From Dictyocoela muelleri (taxonomy: Eukaryota > Microsporidia), in NCBI GenBank assembly GCA_016256075.1, contig SDVU01000845.1, forward strand, positions 1 to 10,116: a DNA stretch of 10,116 nt. Direction: 5' to 3'. The notes under the pieces are model-generated. The model did not search any database, had not been told where the DNA came from, and worked only from the letters and a program-made list of their open reading frames with translations. This document shows, piece by piece, positions 6,466 to 10,116 of the stretch; the stretch's first letter is position 1, and every line of letters starts with the position of its first letter. Made by a program: the position numbers and the translations under genes.

Positions 6466-7485
6466 AGGACTTGTATCTGTAGCTGCCTACCACCAAGGGT
6501 AGGGTCTTAGACAATAAATATTAAAAAAAATATTAAAATATTAAATAAAATTTTTTAATTAAAAGATTCAAACAAAATTTTCGAAATTTAAATGTATTTT
6601 TCTAATTCTTCACAATTCGCCTTCATCAAATACCTTTCTCTATAATGTATACGCACTGATTAAAATATGATTATTTATTCTCTTACCAGCATTTCATTTT
6701 CTCATCTGTAACTTTATATGCGACCAAAAACCCCTAATGTTGTTAGTATGCGTTCCATCTGGCGCCACGAAACCAATGCTATGGTTTACTGTTTTATGAT
6801 TTATAGCGAGAATTGAACAAACATTAGGATATGGTGGGTATCTATCTGTGTATACCAATGTTCCCACACCTATCAATACTTATAATGCATTTGATAAAGT
6901 GTCAGATTGACGGTTTTCTACTCTTTTTAAATAATTTTTTTTCAGGTGTGTTATCTACTGCACCTATAATCCATATTGTATCTAAATATTTGTCATCAAT
7001 AGAAGTAGGCTCCCTTATAATTTGTCTCCGGGAAAGTACAGTCTCATATATCTTACTTTCAAGACCTAAACCGCTAAGAAAAACCTGATTTCTTGAAATA
7101 TAAATGCATACGCATCTCTCAATTTTGATTTTATTATGAATATTGTGGAATTTGATAAGTTATAAAACTAATGTAATTGTTTGTAATAAACATCACATAT
7201 CATGAGATAAATGCAGTGGAAGTATTGTAGAAAACTAATTTTTGAAATTAAAAGTGGAATTCTAAATTGGCAATTTTTCTTGCCGCATATATAAACAAAT
7301 TTTTTAGATTCAATGATTTTTAGTGTCATCTGAGTTACACATCTATGACATTGTTTGTATTAATTCAGAATATATTATTTAACATAAAATCTCTTAATTC
7401 ATCAATTTTTAAAAAATATTATTCATCAAATTTAATTTCATAGGGGTGTATAAAAATTAAAAAAATTGCTTTCGATACAAGCCCC
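6466..7485 (-). mobile_element. Merlin-B: complete-length Merlin transposon with 8-bp TSD, decayed
   Basis: The 1020-bp element is bounded by AGGACTTGTATCTGTAGC at 6466 and, reversed from 7485, GGGGCTTGTATCGAAAGC (13 of 18 identical), and by the perfect duplication AAGATTTT. It holds one minus-strand Merlin transposase pseudogene. A preserved TSD together with a broken gene suggests moderate age. Confidence 0.88.
6588..7421 (-). pseudogene. Merlin-B transposase pseudogene (ISXO2-like)
   Basis: The minus strand encodes, in order: an N-terminal zinc ribbon, QCHRCVTQM and ICGKKNCQF (about 7275-7355); a helical region, QYFHCIYLMICDVYYKQLH and STIFIIKSKLRDAYAF; the catalytic core, LGLESKIYETVLSRRQ, IDDKYLDTIWIIGAVDNT, KRVENRQSDTLSNAL, VGTLVYTDRYPPYPNV and INHKTVNHSIGFVAPDGTH; NNIRGFWSHIK; and the C-terminus RERYLMKANCEELEKYI, ending at 6588. 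Family members normally have Asp and Glu where Tyr (7046-7048, IYET for IDET) and Arg (6733-6735, NNIRGFW for NNIEGFW) stand here. Only the middle Asp (6844-6846) remains. At least three frameshifts and three stops break it. The N-terminal start is unclear. Confidence 0.88.
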
Positions 7486-7493
7486 AAGATTTT
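7486..7493 (+). repeat. 8-bp target-site duplication of Merlin-B, right
   Basis: This is the second copy of AAGATTTT, directly after the right TIR of Merlin-B. Confidence 0.85.
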
Positions 7494-7565
7494 GTGTAAA
7501 ATTAATATTAAAGTACAATTAATAAGATACTATAAGTAAATTTTTTTCTATATTTCAAAGACTGT

Positions 7566-7893
7566 TGGTTCTCTCTTTCCTTAGAAACCCCCTCTGTAAA
7601 AGGATATCGTAAACTACAAAATATGGCACAAGCAAGAAAGAACAATATTTACTTTATGTAGTCTTATATACACATTGTAAATATCAGTTTTTATATAAAC
7701 CCGTATTTCTAGTTTAGTAAATCTCGGGATTTGCTTGAAATTTAATAAACTCGGAAATATAAAGTTTTATTGACACCGATTTCTACAATATGTATATAAG
7801 ACTACATAAAGTAAATTTTATTTTATATTACTAGTTCTATATTCTGTAATTTACGATTTTTTTCCAAAGGAAGTGTATAGAAAGAAAAAACCA
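7566..7893. repeat. Second palindromic (fold-back) repeat
   Basis: Arms 7566-7722 and 7739-7893 are inverted copies around a loop of about 16 bases. The best stretch, 7649-7673 against 7791-7815, is an exact 25-bp match containing TTTATGTAGTCTTATATACA. Other matching blocks are ATCGTAAACTACA with ATCGTAAATTACA, and AGTTTAGTAAAT with AGTTTATTAAAT. The arms probably continue more weakly outward to about 7500 and 7960. No gene is seen. It looks like a hairpin MITE or an old inverted duplication. Confidence 0.85.
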
Positions 7894-8225
7894 TCCTCTA
7901 CTATAAATATTGAATTTCCGCTTTTATAATTAACTCTTTCCCAAAAAATTTTATTTCTATATTTTTATGTCCTTTGGTATAAAATTGAATAAAATTTAAG
8001 ATCGCATTTTATCGATTCCTAGGTTCAAGGCTCCATAACACCGGTTTCTTATCTCCATAAGGAGAGTGGTTTACAAAAATTATAAAAAATAAAATTTTTA
8101 TTTTTCAGAGAGAAGAAAAGTAATTATCTTTGAAAATGCTTCGAATATCTCTTGAGTAGAATTTTTCCGTAAATACTTATATTCAAACTTAAACTCCAAA
8201 GAAAAATCTTCAAGAGAACTTTTAA
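7894..8225. other. Intergenic AT-rich stretch with weak arm similarity
   Basis: No protein is recognised. GGTTCAAGGCTCC at about 8022 resembles the B box of the tRNA-like sequence at 6346-6358. Reversed, this part of the stretch shows patchy similarity to 6310-6465, which suggests that it belongs to the outer arm of the palindrome. A short CTCCATAAGGAG hairpin lies near 8055. Confidence 0.4.
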
Positions 8226-8270
8226 ATCAAAGGTATTAGTTTCCCTTCGGCGGAAACTAATACCTTTGAT
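8226..8270. repeat. Perfect 19-bp hairpin at the left end of Merlin-C
   Basis: ATCAAAGGTATTAGTTTCC (8226-8244) and its exact reverse complement (8252-8270) enclose CTTCGGC. The motif GGAAACTAATACC of the right arm recurs as GGGAAACTAATACC at 9340-9353 and as GGGACTAATACC at 9369-9380. The motif therefore marks the ends of the Merlin-C element: inverted between the left arm and the right end, plus extra copies. Confidence 0.85.
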
Positions 8271-8314
8271 AATTAGATATTAAAAAAAATAAAAATAAAA
8301 AATAAAAAATAATA

Positions 8315-9207
8315 CTAAACTTTTAATAAATTAATGATAGCAAGATAAAAATTATCCCTGTTGTGATAAAAAAAACAAAATTCTTTCAAAAAATCACTTC
8401 TTTTTTCTGTTTTAATACCTTTGCGTTTTTTTATTTCAAGTTTGAGTTGGTTATGGAAGGATTCCACTGATTGTGTATGAACACCTTTAACTTTATCAAC
8501 AAACTCATATTTGTGGCATACGGAATCATGTTGAAAACCCTTATTTACTAATTATAAATAACTTCTATGTTCATCTGTCTAGACGACAGATCCGGATACA
8601 ACTTGATTACAAATTATGGGAATAATTGTTTCGGCCTTCTTATCTTCAATAACTTGAGCATAAACCCTTGTTATTTTGTTTCTGGTTTCAACTATACAAA
8701 GCGCATCGGTTTTTTTGTCGCAGCTCTACCTCTGTGACTTTTGACTTTATAAAATAACATGGTCTCATCCACTTGAATTATAAAGCCGGGCCCACCAAGC
8801 TTATCATTGGAAAAATCGGGAATAGGAATTTTTACTACTAGTTTATTTAAGATATTTCTTATTGTTTTTTCTGACATGTCCAGATTATTATATATTGTAT
8901 AAACCTGTTGTCTACAAGAATATCTTATAATAACTTTCATGATATCCTTTAGTGATAACCTTAAATCTTCAAAGAAGCTATTTTTGCGTATTTAAAAGTA
9001 AAATTTATATTCTTTGTATGATTTTTCCATACATCTCCATGCATTTTTATCAATATTCTTATTATATTTGCTTAGTTTGCAAGGATTATTGCATCTCTTG
9101 CAGTTATAATCTCTTTTTAATAAGTTAATCTCCATTAAGTGATAAATGATATCTCGTACTTCAGATTTAATCAAAAATTCTTCAAGCTCATTAGGTGTAT
9201 AGTGCAT
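8315..9207 (-). pseudogene. Merlin-C transposase pseudogene (ISXO2-like), nearly full length
   Basis: About 297 codons can be followed from ATG at 9207. MHYTPNELEEFL leads into a zinc ribbon (CKRCNNPC, then NAWRCMEKSYKEYKF), then NSFFEDLRLSLKDIMKV and YSCRQQVYTIYNNLDMSEKT, and then the DDE core. FIIQVDETMLFYKVKSHRGR carries the first Asp (8767-8769); VVSGSVV.TDEHRSYL carries the second (8573-8575); HTQSVESFHNQLKLEIKKRK carries the Glu (8462-8464). The C-terminus FCFFYHNRDNFYLAIINLL ends at TAG 8315-8317. Breaks are few: TAA at 8992-8994, a frameshift in an A run near 8709, TAG at 8579-8581 in place of the usual Trp, and TAA at 8552-8554. This is the best-preserved gene in the window and probably the youngest of the three Merlins. 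Confidence 0.9.
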
Positions 9208-9339
9208 AAATGGGGTAAGTAATGGAAATATTCAATAATTTTTTAATTATATATGTATATTTAGTTTGAATATTTTGTTTTTATATATTAGGATATATTA
9301 TATTTTATATAAATATATTAATTTATTTATTCTTTCAGA

Positions 9340-9387
9340 GGGAAACTAATACCGTTAATCGTGATGATGGGACTAATACCTGTGATC
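9340..9387 (+). repeat. Two tandem end-motif copies at the right side of Merlin-C
   Basis: GGGAAACTAATACCGTTAATC and, 8 bases further on, GGGACTAATACCTGTGATC are imperfect direct copies of the terminal motif found in the left hairpin. Only one can be the original right end; the other may be a relic of a neighbouring insertion. Confidence 0.65.
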
Positions 9388-9429
9388 CTAATTTGTGATC
9401 AAACAAATTTATCAAACAATATTCGGCAT

Positions 9430-9738
9430 AATTCCTTCTTTTTTTCCAAAGGTCCTTATTTTTTAGTCCATATCTTACTTTTTTGCTTTCATAATATCTT
9501 TGATAATTATATGCGTTATTATAGAATATTTTACGTGCAGAATTGACTTTTTTATAAAATTGTTTGATGCATAATTTTTCTTAAGTTTTGCAAATGCTAT
9601 TTCGAGGAGTTTAAAATGATCTAGGAGGCTTTCTGAGAATGATAGAAGGTCATCTAGATAACATAGACAAACTAATGGCCACCGGTTTTCATTTCTATTT
9701 TTTCTTGGATCGTCCTAGCTGCATTAAACTACACAAAT
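9430..9738 (-). mobile_element. Ty3/gypsy-like reverse transcriptase fossil fragment
   Basis: The minus strand shows part of a reverse transcriptase palm domain of LTR-retrotransposon (Ty3/gypsy) type. A conserved block resembling the family's FGL.NAP.TFQ region is followed by the catalytic YLDD box (9649-9660) and the downstream helix region (SFSESLLDHFKLLEIAF). Only this scrap of pol remains; no LTRs, gag, protease or integrase can be seen in the window. It is broken, with a handful of breaks, and looks old. Confidence 0.75.
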
Positions 9739-10116
9739 TGATTTAATAAATACGAAAACTTCAATGAAAAAAATGCGTTTTTGGAAAAAAACGCCTTTTT
9801 TAAAAATGATCAAATCTTGAAAAATAAGGTTAAATAAAAAACATAAACAGTATTATTTATTTTAAATATATTTTTGGTGTTTATAAGGAAAAGAAGTATC
9901 CTTAAATGGCAAAAAAATAAAATTAAATAAATATGTAAACAAGAAAATTATAATTTAATTACATCTATATTTTGATAAGAAAATAGGAAAGTTACTTATT
10001 GTCATTCATAGGAGGCAATACAGAGAAGAGTAAATTTTAATTTAAAATTTTTTTTTCTTTTAAAGATAGATTATATTAGCATGAGCATGAAACAGAAAGA
10101 TTACTAGAATGAAAAA
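9739..10116. other. AT-rich DNA without recognisable gene
   Basis: No protein-like reading is visible on either strand. A small hairpin, GCGTTTTT with AAAAACGC, lies near 9775-9794. The rest is A/T runs. Confidence 0.5.

Larger units (their letters stand above)
8226..9387 (-). mobile_element. Merlin-C: third Merlin transposon, decayed, with complex ends
   Basis: A Merlin transposase pseudogene (8315-9207) is framed by the end motif GGTATTAGTTTCCC on the left (8232) and its reverse at 9340-9353, with a second, diverged end-like copy at 9369-9380. The distance is about 1.1 kb, as for the other two elements. No convincing 8-bp duplication is found at any of the possible tips, so exact ends are uncertain. 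Confidence 0.65.

Noticed and set aside
6831-7088. 85-codon plus-strand open frame
   Set aside because: It is antisense to the Merlin-B transposase pseudogene, which has clear family motifs on the minus strand.
8226-8270. Rho-independent terminator (UUCG-like loop)
   Set aside because: The context is eukaryotic, there is no T run at the expected place, and the stem sequence recurs at the other end of Merlin-C, so it is a transposon end.
9361-9546. 61-codon plus-strand open frame
   Set aside because: It overlaps the right end of Merlin-C and is antisense to the Ty3/gypsy fossil; no protein family is recognisable.

Overview
The window is very AT-rich eukaryotic DNA (roughly four-fifths A+T by eye, with long A/T runs). 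I found no intact host gene. Almost everything that can be identified is a decayed transposable element. The combination of several Merlin (IS1016/ISXO2-like) transposases, a Mutator-like transposase and a Ty3/gypsy scrap in extreme AT-rich DNA fits an expanded microsporidian genome (Hamiltosporidium or Nosema-like). The Merlin motif QVDETM..YK.KSHRGR resembles microsporidian ISXO2-like proteins as I recall them. The organism is inferred, not proven.

Layout. Positions 1-450 hold an unidentified coding-like remnant on the minus strand, ending in a perfect 25-bp hairpin (114-167). Positions 839-2941 are a Mutator-like element (MULE) with about 53-bp terminal inverted repeats (TIRs) and a broken FLYWCH-MULE transposase on the plus strand. 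A 462-bp non-autonomous element (1088-1549) sits inside it, flanked by a 9-bp duplication, ATTTTATAT. Positions 3050-4506 are a fold-back element that is one large palindrome; its outer arms are 22-bp tandem repeats, about 24 units on the left and 12 on the right. Positions 4507-5091 carry a minus-strand frame that is unusually open for this base composition.

Positions 5092-6079 (Merlin-A), 6466-7485 (Merlin-B, perfect 8-bp target-site duplication AAGATTTT) and about 8226-9387 (Merlin-C) hold three clearly different Merlin transposase pseudogenes, all on the minus strand. Between B and C lies a second palindrome (7566-7893). Its arms may continue on the far side of Merlin-B, together with a tRNA-like sequence at 6338-6406. 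Positions 9430-9738 are a Ty3/gypsy reverse transcriptase fossil. The rest, to 10116, is featureless AT-rich DNA.

How it fits together: this is a nest of elements rather than a functional locus. Insertion order can be read in two places: the small 9-bp-TSD element into the MULE, and Merlin-B after or into older repeat DNA. The three transposases differ in ends and sequence, so they represent separate Merlin lineages rather than copies of one burst. The Merlin-A and Merlin-C frames are broken but keep recognisable DDE residues, whereas Merlin-B has lost two of the three.
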